Shown here: positions 43,557 to 52,158 of the stretch, in pieces | How the letters are laid out: each line of letters begins with the position of its first letter | How positions within the stretch are numbered: the stretch's first letter is position 1 | Assembly: GCA_001898485.1 (NCBI GenBank) | Contig: MKTY01000018.1 | Span: 287,191 to 351,190, forward strand | DNA length: 64,000 nucleotides | Source of the DNA: Sphingobacteriales bacterium 46-32 | Lineage (GTDB): Bacteria; Bacteroidota; Bacteroidia; Chitinophagales; Chitinophagaceae | Reading direction: 5' to 3' | Program-made: the position numbers and the translations under genes | Notes under the pieces: generated by a model | Database searches by the model: none | Told to the model about the DNA's origin: nothing | What the model saw: only the letters and a program-made list of their open reading frames with translations

Positions 43557-44675
43557 ATGATGGCAAACCCTGGCAAAAACCTGGTATTTCTTCTGTTGCT
43601 GGCTGTAGCCGGATGCGGGAAAGACAGCTCCGGTCCGGACGGAGGCGATAACGACAATCCCGTAACGTATAGTTTTACGAATCCGGTGAACGTAAGGACC
43701 GAATCTATCGTGTCTAACGGAAGCGGGAACAACATGCTATCTAAAACAGAGATAAGAGGGAGTTATATTTACTCTATACTGCCACGTAGCGTTTCCAGTA
43801 ATAACTACCCGGAAACCCTGAAAAAGACGATCATTGGAGTGAGCAATACATCCAATACCGGTTTCACGATAAACCCCGGCAGCTATGTGTTTTCTTATGC
43901 CCCCGGCGGTGTAAATAAGTATCAACCACTTCCCGTTATCTCTTTATTTACAGTTGACAACAACGGTGAATACATATATCGTTTTAATACAAAGAGGGCA
44001 ATATATATACCTACAGATCCACCAGTTCTGGGACAGGTCTATAAGGGAAATCTTTCAACGGGAACAAGTGCCGCCATGATAGCAGCGGGTGATTTGGCTC
44101 AGATGGACTTTTTGCTGGGATTTGACCTCAAGGCTATGCGTGCAGATGATGCGGGTAATGTATATATTGCCAGCCTCGCCAGTAATGGGTGTATTGTTAA
44201 GGTGTCTGCTACCGGTCAGATCAGCGTTTTGGCTTCGGGTTTAATAAATCCCGGGTACTTTACCATTCATAACGGATTTCTCTACGTTCCAATTAATGTT
44301 GCATCGGGTGGAAAAGTAATCAGAATAGATATAAACGACGGTACGGTTTCAACCAGTATCAGCAATCTTACCAATCCTGTCAACCTGGCCATCGACAGGC
44401 ATGGAAATATAGTTGTTCGCAGCCTCACCTCCGTCAGCGGCGCCAACTATCATCGCTATGATATTTATAAACCCGATGGTCAGCATATTGCCAATATTAA
44501 AGACGCAAATGGGATTTCACTGCTTTCAGACATCTACGAGAATATGCCGATGTACATAGACGGCGACAATAACCTCTATTTCTATCACGCAGACGGAGTC
44601 TCTGTCAACGGAAGCACCTCTAATAACCCAACCGGTCAGAAGGGGATTTATCAGATTGCATTAATAAAAAACTAG
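43557..44675 (+). CDS. Hypothetical lipoprotein, beta-propeller-like
   Basis: 372 residues with Cys20 in a lipobox (LAVAGC) followed by a Gly/Asp-rich spacer. Repeats of about 40 residues resemble NHL/SMP-30-like propeller blades: MRADDAGNVYIASLASNG, LINPGYFTIHNGFLYVPINV, VNLAIDRHGNIVVRSL and MYIDGDNNLYFYHADGV. There is no enzymatic motif. It follows the LytTR regulator by 164 bp and may belong to its regulon; a small hairpin (CCTGGC/GCCAGG near 43491-43511) lies in the gap. Confidence 0.6.
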   Translation: MMANPGKNLVFLLLLAVAGCGKDSSGPDGGDNDNPVTYSFTNPVNVRTESIVSNGSGNNMLSKTEIRGSYIYSILPRSVSSNNYPETLKKTIIGVSNTSNTGFTINPGSYVFSYAPGGVNKYQPLPVISLFTVDNNGEYIYRFNTKRAIYIPTDPPVLGQVYKGNLSTGTSAAMIAAGDLAQMDFLLGFDLKAMRADDAGNVYIASLASNGCIVKVSATGQISVLASGLINPGYFTIHNGFLYVPINVASGGKVIRIDINDGTVSTSISNLTNPVNLAIDRHGNIVVRSLTSVSGANYHRYDIYKPDGQHIANIKDANGISLLSDIYENMPMYIDGDNNLYFYHADGVSVNGSTSNNPTGQKGIYQIALIKN

Positions 44676-44726
44676 ACAGGGTCTGGTTCAGGTATTCAAA
44701 ATTATATCAACTTAAAAAGAAGTAAA

Positions 44727-45101
44727 ATGAAAATGTTTATCATTTTAGCAGTTTTTTTTAGTCCGTTTTGTGCAAAATCACAAAACTGGACCAGCTGGCA
44801 GCCTTTGGGCTATGGGCTTGAGATCAGTTATAAATACTCAAAGTATAATGATTGCAGCTCGTATCATTTCGTGAGAATAAGAAATAATAGTGCTAATACG
44901 TATTGCTACGTAAGGGTGTCATTTGATACATACTGCAGGGGCAAGAAAAATGAATACCGGGAGACGGTTTCGCAAAACAGGATGAAGCCGGGTGAGATAC
45001 TGGAGTCACGGGGCAATTGGTTTCTGGGAACCGGTGGTGCGAGTGATGCAAAAATTGATCGGCTTACCGATTATAACTGCAAGAAACTTATTGGTCAGTG
45101 A
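44727..45101 (+). CDS. Hypothetical small secreted protein
   Basis: 124 residues with a signal peptide (IILAVFFSPFCAKSQ). The mature domain is about 105 residues, with four Cys that could form two disulfides (CSSYHF, TYCYV, TYCRG, YNCKK) and beta-rich sequence such as VRIRNNSANTYCYVRVSFDT. I do not recognise the family. It starts 51 bp after the lipoprotein and is probably in the same operon. The 227-bp gap to the convergent gene at 45329 shows nothing clear. Confidence 0.6.
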   Translation: MKMFIILAVFFSPFCAKSQNWTSWQPLGYGLEISYKYSKYNDCSSYHFVRIRNNSANTYCYVRVSFDTYCRGKKNEYRETVSQNRMKPGEILESRGNWFLGTGGASDAKIDRLTDYNCKKLIGQ

Positions 45102-45328
45102 TATTACTGAAATCAAGATTTTTTGTATAAAAGCCGGACCTATCGCCAGCAATTTTTGAATCTGGAAATCTGCAACACAAAGGATAAGTGGTTCCGTTGA
45201 TGTCGGGGTAAACTATTGTCTGTTATGGTTGATCGGCAGCAAACTTTTTTGTCCAGCCTGGCAGGACTTTATTTTAACAGAATATCGTTAGGAGGCTACT
45301 GAATATGCCTGTTCGGGGTAAGCACATA

Positions 45329-46621
45329 CTATTTGAATTTTAGAAGGTTGACCGGTACAAAAAAACTAAAGCTTTGAAACGCCTTTTTTTTCTTTTCGTA
45401 GCCATTTGGGTAATCTACAACCCCGGCTACGGGATAGTTGGGCGAATATTGTGCGGTAAGTGCGGCCAATCCAAACCGGAGGGTTGCTTCGAGACAGTAT
45501 ACCTGTTGTGGGATCGATTTGTGGAAGGAAACGTCCTCTTTCCAGGCCGTCAGTTCAGCAGAGATTTCGGGGCCGTCTATCTCATAATACATACCTATTC
45601 CGTATCTGATGGTTGAATAATCGTAAGACATATTCTGTTTTGATGAAATAGTTCCCAGATCGGTTTCGCTGTATATTTTGCCTTCTCTTTGCATATAGTT
45701 CAATTTCGGAATTACCTTAAACCTGCGCCCGAATCCAATCTCCGCATTTCCTCCGTAATGGAAGTGCTGGCCGGTTTCCTCGTTGCCTGCTATAAAGCTT
45801 AAATTTTTTCCGTAGGTAAATATTGGCTGTAGCCGGAAGCTTATGAATTTGTAGCTTCTTAATGCCAGTATAACTGATCCGGTAAAAGTTAAAAACGAAC
45901 CGGATGAAGATTTACTGCTGTAACTGGTGCCGTAGCCGCTATTGGTTGTTATTTCATTGGATACACACGGCAGATCCATGTAGCCGAAGCCAAAGGTGCC
46001 CTGCAGGTAATTGTTGCCCAGGCTGTCTCCCAACTGGCGGAGATTACGTTCCATCAGCGTGCCTGCCAAAAAGGTTGCATCTCCCAGGTCATCTCCGTGT
46101 CGTGCACGTGTTTCATCAGTTGCTTTCTGAATAAGACGCATTCTATCCACTTCGCCCTTTTCTTCATCCAGCATCCCCCTGATTTCAGGGGAAGAGATAT
46201 AGCCGAATGGCAATGAGTCAACACGATTTTCTTTTTTTCTTAAATCATTTTGAATTTGAGTACGTCTTATTTGTATAAACTCATCCAGGCTGTGTCGGCG
46301 GGAATATGTAGTAAAATAGTCGTTTGTAATAATGGTAAAAAGTCTTGTAGTGCCGGGATAGGCCTCCTGGATCGTTTCCTGCCATTGCTTTTTCATATCT
46401 TCTTCAATCTTTTTGTTGAGCTCGTTGTTCTTATAGCTCTGGTCTACATCAATCTGAATACTGGAATACACCGTAATTTTATGTTCATAGAGGGTAGTTT
46501 TCAGAAAATATGAACGGGATGTGCTTTCAAGTATTTTGTTGTAGCCGACGTTCGCTTTTTGTTGTGATTGAGCCGATAAGACGGGCATGATAGCCAAAGT
46601 CAAAAAAAGGTAGCGCAGCAT
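45329..46621 (-). CDS. Hypothetical secreted protein with a beta-barrel-like C-terminus
   Basis: 430 residues with a signal peptide (LFLTLAIMPVLSAQSQ). Residues about 20-190 are charged and helical, with many Lys/Glu, like a periplasmic coiled domain. Residues about 210-430 alternate polar and aromatic residues (FTGSVILALRSYKFISFRLQ, IRYGIGMYYEIDGPE, LEATLRFGLAALTAQYSP) like transmembrane beta-strands. It may be an outer-membrane protein. No family is recognised. Confidence 0.6.
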   Translation of the reverse strand: MLRYLFLTLAIMPVLSAQSQQKANVGYNKILESTSRSYFLKTTLYEHKITVYSSIQIDVDQSYKNNELNKKIEEDMKKQWQETIQEAYPGTTRLFTIITNDYFTTYSRRHSLDEFIQIRRTQIQNDLRKKENRVDSLPFGYISSPEIRGMLDEEKGEVDRMRLIQKATDETRARHGDDLGDATFLAGTLMERNLRQLGDSLGNNYLQGTFGFGYMDLPCVSNEITTNSGYGTSYSSKSSSGSFLTFTGSVILALRSYKFISFRLQPIFTYGKNLSFIAGNEETGQHFHYGGNAEIGFGRRFKVIPKLNYMQREGKIYSETDLGTISSKQNMSYDYSTIRYGIGMYYEIDGPEISAELTAWKEDVSFHKSIPQQVYCLEATLRFGLAALTAQYSPNYPVAGVVDYPNGYEKKKKAFQSFSFFVPVNLLKFK

Positions 46622-46983
46622 AAGCAGTTTTTAATTGGTATATGTTAGTAAGGATTCTTTTTGGTAGTACAGCGGGCAGCTGATACAGAAATAAAGTTCA
46701 ATAAGGCACCGGTAGCGGAAAAGCTTTGTTTCCCGGACAAGCCTTATTGTTTCCGGCTGCCAGTGTTTGGTTTCCGGAAAGTAAAAGGCCTGTAATGCCG
46801 GTATTGAAGATGTAGCCGGGAGTAGGGGAAATGCAGAAAACACATGCGGGGAATTGCCTGATATTCCCCTCGTCCCTCCGATATTATCAAAATCAGGAAC
46901 AACCGGCTATCGCACTGGGGTGAAATTAATGTGACGAATGAGTAAATTGCCGGTAGATAACGCACTAACTTCCTGTCAACTGT
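46622..46983. other. Gene-free divergent region
   Basis: Between the divergent genes at 46621 and 46984 I see no ORF, no clear TAnnTTTG promoter and no repeat family shared with the rest of the window. Short TTTCCGG repeats near 46750-46790 are the only pattern. Confidence 0.5.
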
Positions 46984-47586
46984 ATGAATATTTTTTACCT
47001 TTTTATTGGCACATACATTTCTGTGGCTTATATCTGCCCGGCAGAGAACAGGTCTTTGGCAGACTTGACATTACCTGAAAGTCCGGGTCACACTACTGCT
47101 GCTATACATGCAGACAGCAGTAAATGGACGGCTGATTTTCTTGAGTTACAAAAAGCAATAACAACGGGAAACAAGAGCGCGCTTAAATCGTTTATCGACT
47201 TTCCGATTAAAAATAAAGGGAATGAAATTTGGTACATAGCCGACTCAAGACTTGTGATGGAAATAGATCCTAAAGAAATTAAGCCGTTTACGGAAGCTGA
47301 CTACGACAAATACTTTAGTTCCATTTTTGCTATGGACTTAAGGAAAACTTTTGAGAAACTGGATGCAGAAGAGTTCTTCAGGACAGGTAAAAGCACTGGC
47401 CCCGAAATTGAAGTTGTAAAAGGCTCAAAAAGTAAGTTAAAAGCAATCTATGATAAAGGCAGGAAGAAAATAACACTTTCCTTATTTTCTACAGGAAAGG
47501 ATTTTTCGGCCTATGCAATTATGTATGAATTTGACATAATGCCGGACCAAAAAATTAAGTTTAGACAGGTTTATCTTTCGGAGTGA
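46984..47586 (+). CDS. Hypothetical secreted protein
   Basis: 200 residues. The N-terminus is signal-like (IFYLFIGTYISVAYI). The mature part has an alpha/beta pattern: a helix (WTADFLELQKAITTGNKSAL), an FIDFPIKN turn, and then strands to the end. The layout resembles small periplasmic proteins with a KSFIDFPI segment seen in several Bacteroidota and Proteobacteria, but I cannot name the family. It is AT-rich relative to the PUL that follows. Confidence 0.6.
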   Translation: MNIFYLFIGTYISVAYICPAENRSLADLTLPESPGHTTAAIHADSSKWTADFLELQKAITTGNKSALKSFIDFPIKNKGNEIWYIADSRLVMEIDPKEIKPFTEADYDKYFSSIFAMDLRKTFEKLDAEEFFRTGKSTGPEIEVVKGSKSKLKAIYDKGRKKITLSLFSTGKDFSAYAIMYEFDIMPDQKIKFRQVYLSE

Positions 47587-47647
47587 TAATACAGTAGCAA
47601 ATATTCTGCGCTGTTGCCAGTGGTACTGAAATACTACGGCGAAACTC

Positions 47648-48547
47648 TTAATGCGATCGCTTTTCCCTGTACAGTGCCGGTGATACCCCCATTACTTTAC
47701 TAAACAGCCTCGAAAAATAATAGGGATCCTCGAAGCCAATAGCTTGCGCAACCTCCCTGATGCGGAGGCTTGTAAAAAGCAGGTACTGACAGGCTTTTTG
47801 AATCTTCAGGTGGTTGAAATACTCCATTGGCGCATGCCCTGTTTTCTTTTTAAACAACGCAGAGAAGTGAGAACTGGAGAAGTTGACCTGTTTGGCTACT
47901 TCTTCGAGCGTTAAAACCTCACCGATATGTTTACTCATGTAATCGATTGCCTGATCAGAGGGATCCTTTATCGTCAGCGGAGAGGACGCATGAATTTTAT
48001 GGTTGAACAGAAACAGGGTCATGAAATGCCAGAAGCACATATTGGTATAGGCCAGGTTGTCGATACTGTACCCTCTTTCCAGTTGGTGGTACATTTCGTC
48101 GAACAGGCTGACGATCTTTTCGCTGGCACGGATTGCACCTTTATAGGTTCCCGTTTGCTTTTCATAATTGGAAATGATCGACTTTGATACGGAACCTTTA
48201 AAATGAATCCAGTGAATAGTCCATGGGTCTGTGTCGTCGGCTTCGTATACATGCGGTGTTTTTTCGGGTATCATGATAAACTCGCCTGCTTCAATACTAT
48301 ATTCAGCGTCCCTGATACGCACGCTGCCGCGGCCTTTGATACAATAGATCAGTATATGCTGATCGGCGCCATGCTTTCTCTCACGGAAATGATGCTTTGC
48401 TTTGGGATAATAACCAATATCTGTTATGTAGAGTGGACTGATGATATCATTATCTTTGATCACGGCCGCCAGTACTGACCGCGGCAGGATGATCGCTTTT
48501 TGCCCCTGAAATCCTTCCTGTTTTTTGATCGTTGTATCCTGTTTCAT
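47648..48547 (-). CDS. AraC family regulator of the alpha-galactoside PUL
   Basis: 299 residues from the ATG at 48547; the longer open frame to 49846 runs antisense to the neighbouring gene and is not coding. The N-terminal cupin-like AraC-binding domain has ILIYCIKGRGSVRIRDAEYS and EFIMIPEKTPHVYEADD. The C-terminal double HTH has LTLEEVAKQVNFSSSHFSAL, FKKKTGHAPMEYF and IGFEDPYYFSRLFSKVMGVS. It should bind a sugar in the cytoplasm and activate the divergent PUL. Its likely operator is the 21-bp direct repeat in the shared intergenic region and in the SusC promoter. Confidence 0.93.
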   Translation of the reverse strand: MKQDTTIKKQEGFQGQKAIILPRSVLAAVIKDNDIISPLYITDIGYYPKAKHHFRERKHGADQHILIYCIKGRGSVRIRDAEYSIEAGEFIMIPEKTPHVYEADDTDPWTIHWIHFKGSVSKSIISNYEKQTGTYKGAIRASEKIVSLFDEMYHQLERGYSIDNLAYTNMCFWHFMTLFLFNHKIHASSPLTIKDPSDQAIDYMSKHIGEVLTLEEVAKQVNFSSSHFSALFKKKTGHAPMEYFNHLKIQKACQYLLFTSLRIREVAQAIGFEDPYYFSRLFSKVMGVSPALYREKRSH

Positions 48548-48567
48548 CTGCCAATTATAATAAAAAA

Positions 48568-48624
48568 ATCCATCAAATTGCGCAATTACTCCATCAATGG
48601 TATAAGCGGCAGGTAATATTTTTA
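48568..48624 (+). promoter_or_regulatory. AraC-type direct-repeat operator and promoter of the DUF5107-TPR gene
   Basis: TCCATCAA occurs at 48569-48576 and 48590-48597, start to start 21 bp. The -7-like TATTTTTA (48617-48624) begins 27 bp after the second repeat starts. The same arrangement is found before SusC. Confidence 0.65.
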
Positions 48625-48643
48625 CTGGTAAGAAATCAGCTGT

Positions 48644-51600
48644 ATGAAAAAAGATGTGTCCGTCTGGCAGGAGCAAGTTATTATTCCCACTTACCCGGTT
48701 GGAAAGCCGGAGAAAAACCCGATGTTCCTCGAGAACCGGGTGTACCAGGGCAGCAGTGGGGTGGTGTATCCGCATCCCGTTATCGAAAAAATTTCGGATG
48801 AAAAAACGGATCAGTCCTATACTGCCGTTTTCCTCGAAAATGAATTTATAAAAGTAATGATCCTGCCCGAACTGGGCGGTCGGATACAGATGGCGTATGA
48901 TAAAGTGAAACAACGTCATTTTATCTATTACAACCAGGTGATTAAGCCGGCATTGGTTGGCCTTACAGGCCCCTGGATATCCGGCGGTATCGAGTTTAAC
49001 TGGCCACAACATCACCGTCCCTCCACATTTCAGCCGGTAGATTTTACGATCAGCGAAAATGAAGACGGCAGTAAAACGGTTTGGCTCAATGAAGTGGAAC
49101 GTATGTTTCGTACAAAAGGGCTGGCCGGCATTACCCTGCATCCCGGCAAAGCCTATATCGAAATCAATGGCCGCCTGTACAACCGGACCCCTTTCCCGCA
49201 AACATTTTTGTGGTGGGCTAACCCGGCAGTAAAAGTGAATGATCATTACCAGTCGGTATTTCCGCCGGATGTATATGCGGTTTTTGACCATGGCAAACGT
49301 GATGTATCTTCTTTTCCCATTGCCAAAGGTGTTTATTATAAAGTAGATTATTCTCCCGGTACCGATATTTCCCGGTACAAAAATATCCCGGTTCCCACCT
49401 CGTATATGGCGATCACCTCGCGATACAATTTTATCGGCGGATATGAACATGATTCGCGTGCAGGACTGCTGCACGTGGCCGATCACCATATTTCGCCGGG
49501 CAAAAAACAATGGACATGGGGCAATGGTGCATTTGGCCAGGCATGGGACCGAAACCTGACCGATGAAGATGGGCCGTATATTGAGCTGATGACCGGTGTG
49601 TTTACCGATAACCAGCCCGATTTCAGCTGGCTGCAGCCATTTGAACAAAAAGAGTTTACCCAATATTTCATGCCCTATGCAGAAGTAGGAGTGGTCAGCA
49701 ATGCAACCAAAGAAGTGGTCGTTGGTATTGAACTGAAGGGTAAACAGGCAGTGCTGAAGGTATATGCCACCTGTATTTTTCCCGGTGCTGAAATAGTGGT
49801 ACAATATAATAGTCCATCTGGCCCGCAGATTTTGTTTAAAGAGCAAACGAATCTTTCACCGGCTCATCCTTTTAGTACTTCATTAGAGGCAGAAGACCAG
49901 ATAGCCCAGCGCGATCTTGTTATATTAATCTTTCACGAGGGGCGTCAACTGATCGAGGTTAAACAGCAAGAGATGCCGGAGCAGGATATTCCGCCGGCAG
50001 CGCAGGCTGCAAAACGTCCGGAAGAGGTGGAAAATAATGAGCAGCTTTTTCTCACAGGTCATCACCTGGAGCAATACAGACATGCCACCTATAAAGCGGC
50101 AGACTATTACCTGGAAGCTCTCAGGAGAGATCCCAAAGATATCCGGTGCAATAATGCCATGGGATTGCTGAAACTGAGGCAGGGCCATTTTGCAGAAGCC
50201 GAAAGCTATTTCAGCAAGGCGATTGCAACTGTCACGCAACGCAATCCGAATCCCTATGACGGGGAAGCCTTCTACAATCTTGGATGGGCGTTGCAAATGC
50301 AGGAAAAATATGATCAGGCTTTTGATGCATTTTATAAATCAACCTGGAACCAGGCCTGGCAGCATGCCGGTTTTCTCAATCTTGCCCGGATCGCCTGCCG
50401 GAGAAAAGATTTTTCCGAAGCACTTTCACTCGCCGGGCAGTCACTCGTTCGGAATTACCACAGCCATACAGCCCGGCATCTCAAAGCAATTGCTTTGCGC
50501 AAGCTGGGCCGGGTGAATGAGGCTATGGTGTTTATCGATGAATCGCTGAAACTGGATCCGTTCAACTTTGGATGTATTGCGGAAAAAATGGCGATGTCGG
50601 CGAATACACCGGCCGCGGAAACTCTGGAAAAGGAATTGCTGACCTTAAGCCGCAACTGGGTGCATAATTTCATAGAGTATTCGCTGGACTATGCGCATGC
50701 CGGACTTGTTGATGAAGCAATTGCCCTGCTGGAACTTCACCTCCGCCATGCAAACGACATTTACCCGATGGCCTGTTATACCCTGGGGTGGTTGTATCAG
50801 CAAAAAGGAGATACTGCCCGGGCCGGCGAGATATATGGAAAAGCTGCTGCGCTGAAACCTGATTACTGTTTTCCCAACCGCATCGAAGAGGTGGTTATTT
50901 TAAAAGCGGCCACCAGCTTCAGCGCTACCGATGCAAAAGCTTCTTACTATCTCGGCAATTTCTGGTACGATAAAAGACAGTATGATGAAGCCATTCAATG
51001 CTGGGAAACATCGGTTTCCATTGATGATGGTTTCCCCACCGTACACAGAAACCTTTCGCTGGCCTATTATAATAAACGGAAAAATGAAGCGAAAGCCCTG
51101 GCATCCTTAACAAAAGCATTTGAGCTCGACACAACGGATGCACGCGTTCTCATGGAACTTGATCAGCTCCGGAAAAGAATGAACCAGGATCACGGCGCAC
51201 GCCTCCGGTTTTTACAGCAATATACTACACTCGTAGAAACAAGAGATGACCTGTATCTCGAATTAATCACTTTATACAACCAGCTTGGCGAATTTGAACA
51301 GGCTAAAGAATTGCTGGCTTCCAGGAAATTTCATCCCTGGGAAGGCGGCGAAGGGAAGGTGGTAAATCAATACCTCATCTGCTGCATCGAACTGGCGCGT
51401 AAAGCAATACAGTCGGCAGACTATGCACGGGCACTTTCCTTGCTCGAAGAGGCGGCCGAATACCCCGATAACCTGGGCGAAGGCAAACTGCCCGGCACCG
51501 CAGAAAACGACATTCATTATCTGAAGGGCATCATTTTACAGCGAATGGGAGATAAAGTGAGTGCGCAGGAAATGTTTGAACACGCAACCCGGGGAAACAG

Positions 51601-52003
51601 CGAGCCGGCACAGGCAATTTTTTATAATGACCCGCAACCCGATAAAATTCTTTATCAGGGCCTGGCATGGATAGAGCTCGGCGAGAAAAATAAAGCCGAC
51701 GACATCTTTACAAAGCTGATCGCTTTTGGAAAGGAGCACATGGATGATCAGATTGCCATCGATTATTTCGCGGTGTCATTACCAGAATTACTGGTGTTCG
51801 ATATTGATCTCAACCTGCGTAACCGCATACACTGCCACTACCTCATAGCGCTTGGCGAACTGGGACTAAGCATGAGTAACGGCAAAAATACAGAAGGCCT
51901 TTTCGGGAAAGTAATTGCACTGGATAAAAATCACCAGGGAGCGTTGCTGCATAAGAATCTCGGTAAACAATTGAAAGTAACGTTAAAACATTCCACACCA
52001 TAA
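48644..52003 (+). CDS. DUF5107 and tetratricopeptide repeat protein
   Basis: 1119 residues. Residues about 20-340 are DUF5107, a beta-sandwich of the galactose-mutarotase type (LPELGGRIQMAYDKVKQRHF, GPWISGGIEFNWPQHHRPST, WANPAVKVNDHYQSVFPPD, PYIELMTGVFTDNQPDFSWL). Residues about 450-1100 hold many TPR repeats (YNLGWALQMQEKYDQAFDAF, SYYLGNFWYDKRQYDEAIQC). No signal peptide is present, so it is cytoplasmic. Genes of this kind often sit in sugar loci; a carbohydrate-modifying activity or a sugar-dependent scaffold is possible, but the function is not established. It is divergent from the AraC gene and controlled by the shared operator. Confidence 0.88.
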   Translation: MKKDVSVWQEQVIIPTYPVGKPEKNPMFLENRVYQGSSGVVYPHPVIEKISDEKTDQSYTAVFLENEFIKVMILPELGGRIQMAYDKVKQRHFIYYNQVIKPALVGLTGPWISGGIEFNWPQHHRPSTFQPVDFTISENEDGSKTVWLNEVERMFRTKGLAGITLHPGKAYIEINGRLYNRTPFPQTFLWWANPAVKVNDHYQSVFPPDVYAVFDHGKRDVSSFPIAKGVYYKVDYSPGTDISRYKNIPVPTSYMAITSRYNFIGGYEHDSRAGLLHVADHHISPGKKQWTWGNGAFGQAWDRNLTDEDGPYIELMTGVFTDNQPDFSWLQPFEQKEFTQYFMPYAEVGVVSNATKEVVVGIELKGKQAVLKVYATCIFPGAEIVVQYNSPSGPQILFKEQTNLSPAHPFSTSLEAEDQIAQRDLVILIFHEGRQLIEVKQQEMPEQDIPPAAQAAKRPEEVENNEQLFLTGHHLEQYRHATYKAADYYLEALRRDPKDIRCNNAMGLLKLRQGHFAEAESYFSKAIATVTQRNPNPYDGEAFYNLGWALQMQEKYDQAFDAFYKSTWNQAWQHAGFLNLARIACRRKDFSEALSLAGQSLVRNYHSHTARHLKAIALRKLGRVNEAMVFIDESLKLDPFNFGCIAEKMAMSANTPAAETLEKELLTLSRNWVHNFIEYSLDYAHAGLVDEAIALLELHLRHANDIYPMACYTLGWLYQQKGDTARAGEIYGKAAALKPDYCFPNRIEEVVILKAATSFSATDAKASYYLGNFWYDKRQYDEAIQCWETSVSIDDGFPTVHRNLSLAYYNKRKNEAKALASLTKAFELDTTDARVLMELDQLRKRMNQDHGARLRFLQQYTTLVETRDDLYLELITLYNQLGEFEQAKELLASRKFHPWEGGEGKVVNQYLICCIELARKAIQSADYARALSLLEEAAEYPDNLGEGKLPGTAENDIHYLKGIILQRMGDKVSAQEMFEHATRGNSEPAQAIFYNDPQPDKILYQGLAWIELGEKNKADDIFTKLIAFGKEHMDDQIAIDYFAVSLPELLVFDIDLNLRNRIHCHYLIALGELGLSMSNGKNTEGLFGKVIALDKNHQGALLHKNLGKQLKVTLKHSTP

Positions 52004-52062
52004 CCGGATCGTTCTGTTAAAATTTTAATCAATAAACTGGCTATTTATATCATCATAAAATA

Positions 52063-52119
52063 ATCCATCTTATTCGCCCGATTATCCATTTTCTCGCTTT
52101 ACCGATCGGAATAAATTTG
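52063..52119 (+). promoter_or_regulatory. AraC-type direct-repeat operator and promoter of the SusC gene
   Basis: ATCCAT occurs at 52063-52068 and 52084-52089, 21 bp apart. TAAATTTG (52112-52119) is an exact -7 element and begins 27 bp after the second TCCAT starts. A 39-nt leader precedes the SusC ATG. Confidence 0.7.
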
Positions 52120-52158
52120 GGTTAGGTTCTGGATTCACTTCTTCAAATAAACTTGCGT

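Noticed and set aside
47648..49846. A single 732-residue minus-strand frame covering the AraC gene and beyond
   Set aside because: Only the first 900 bp (47648-48547) encode the AraC protein. The upstream extension is antisense to the strongly supported DUF5107 gene and shows no protein-like pattern.
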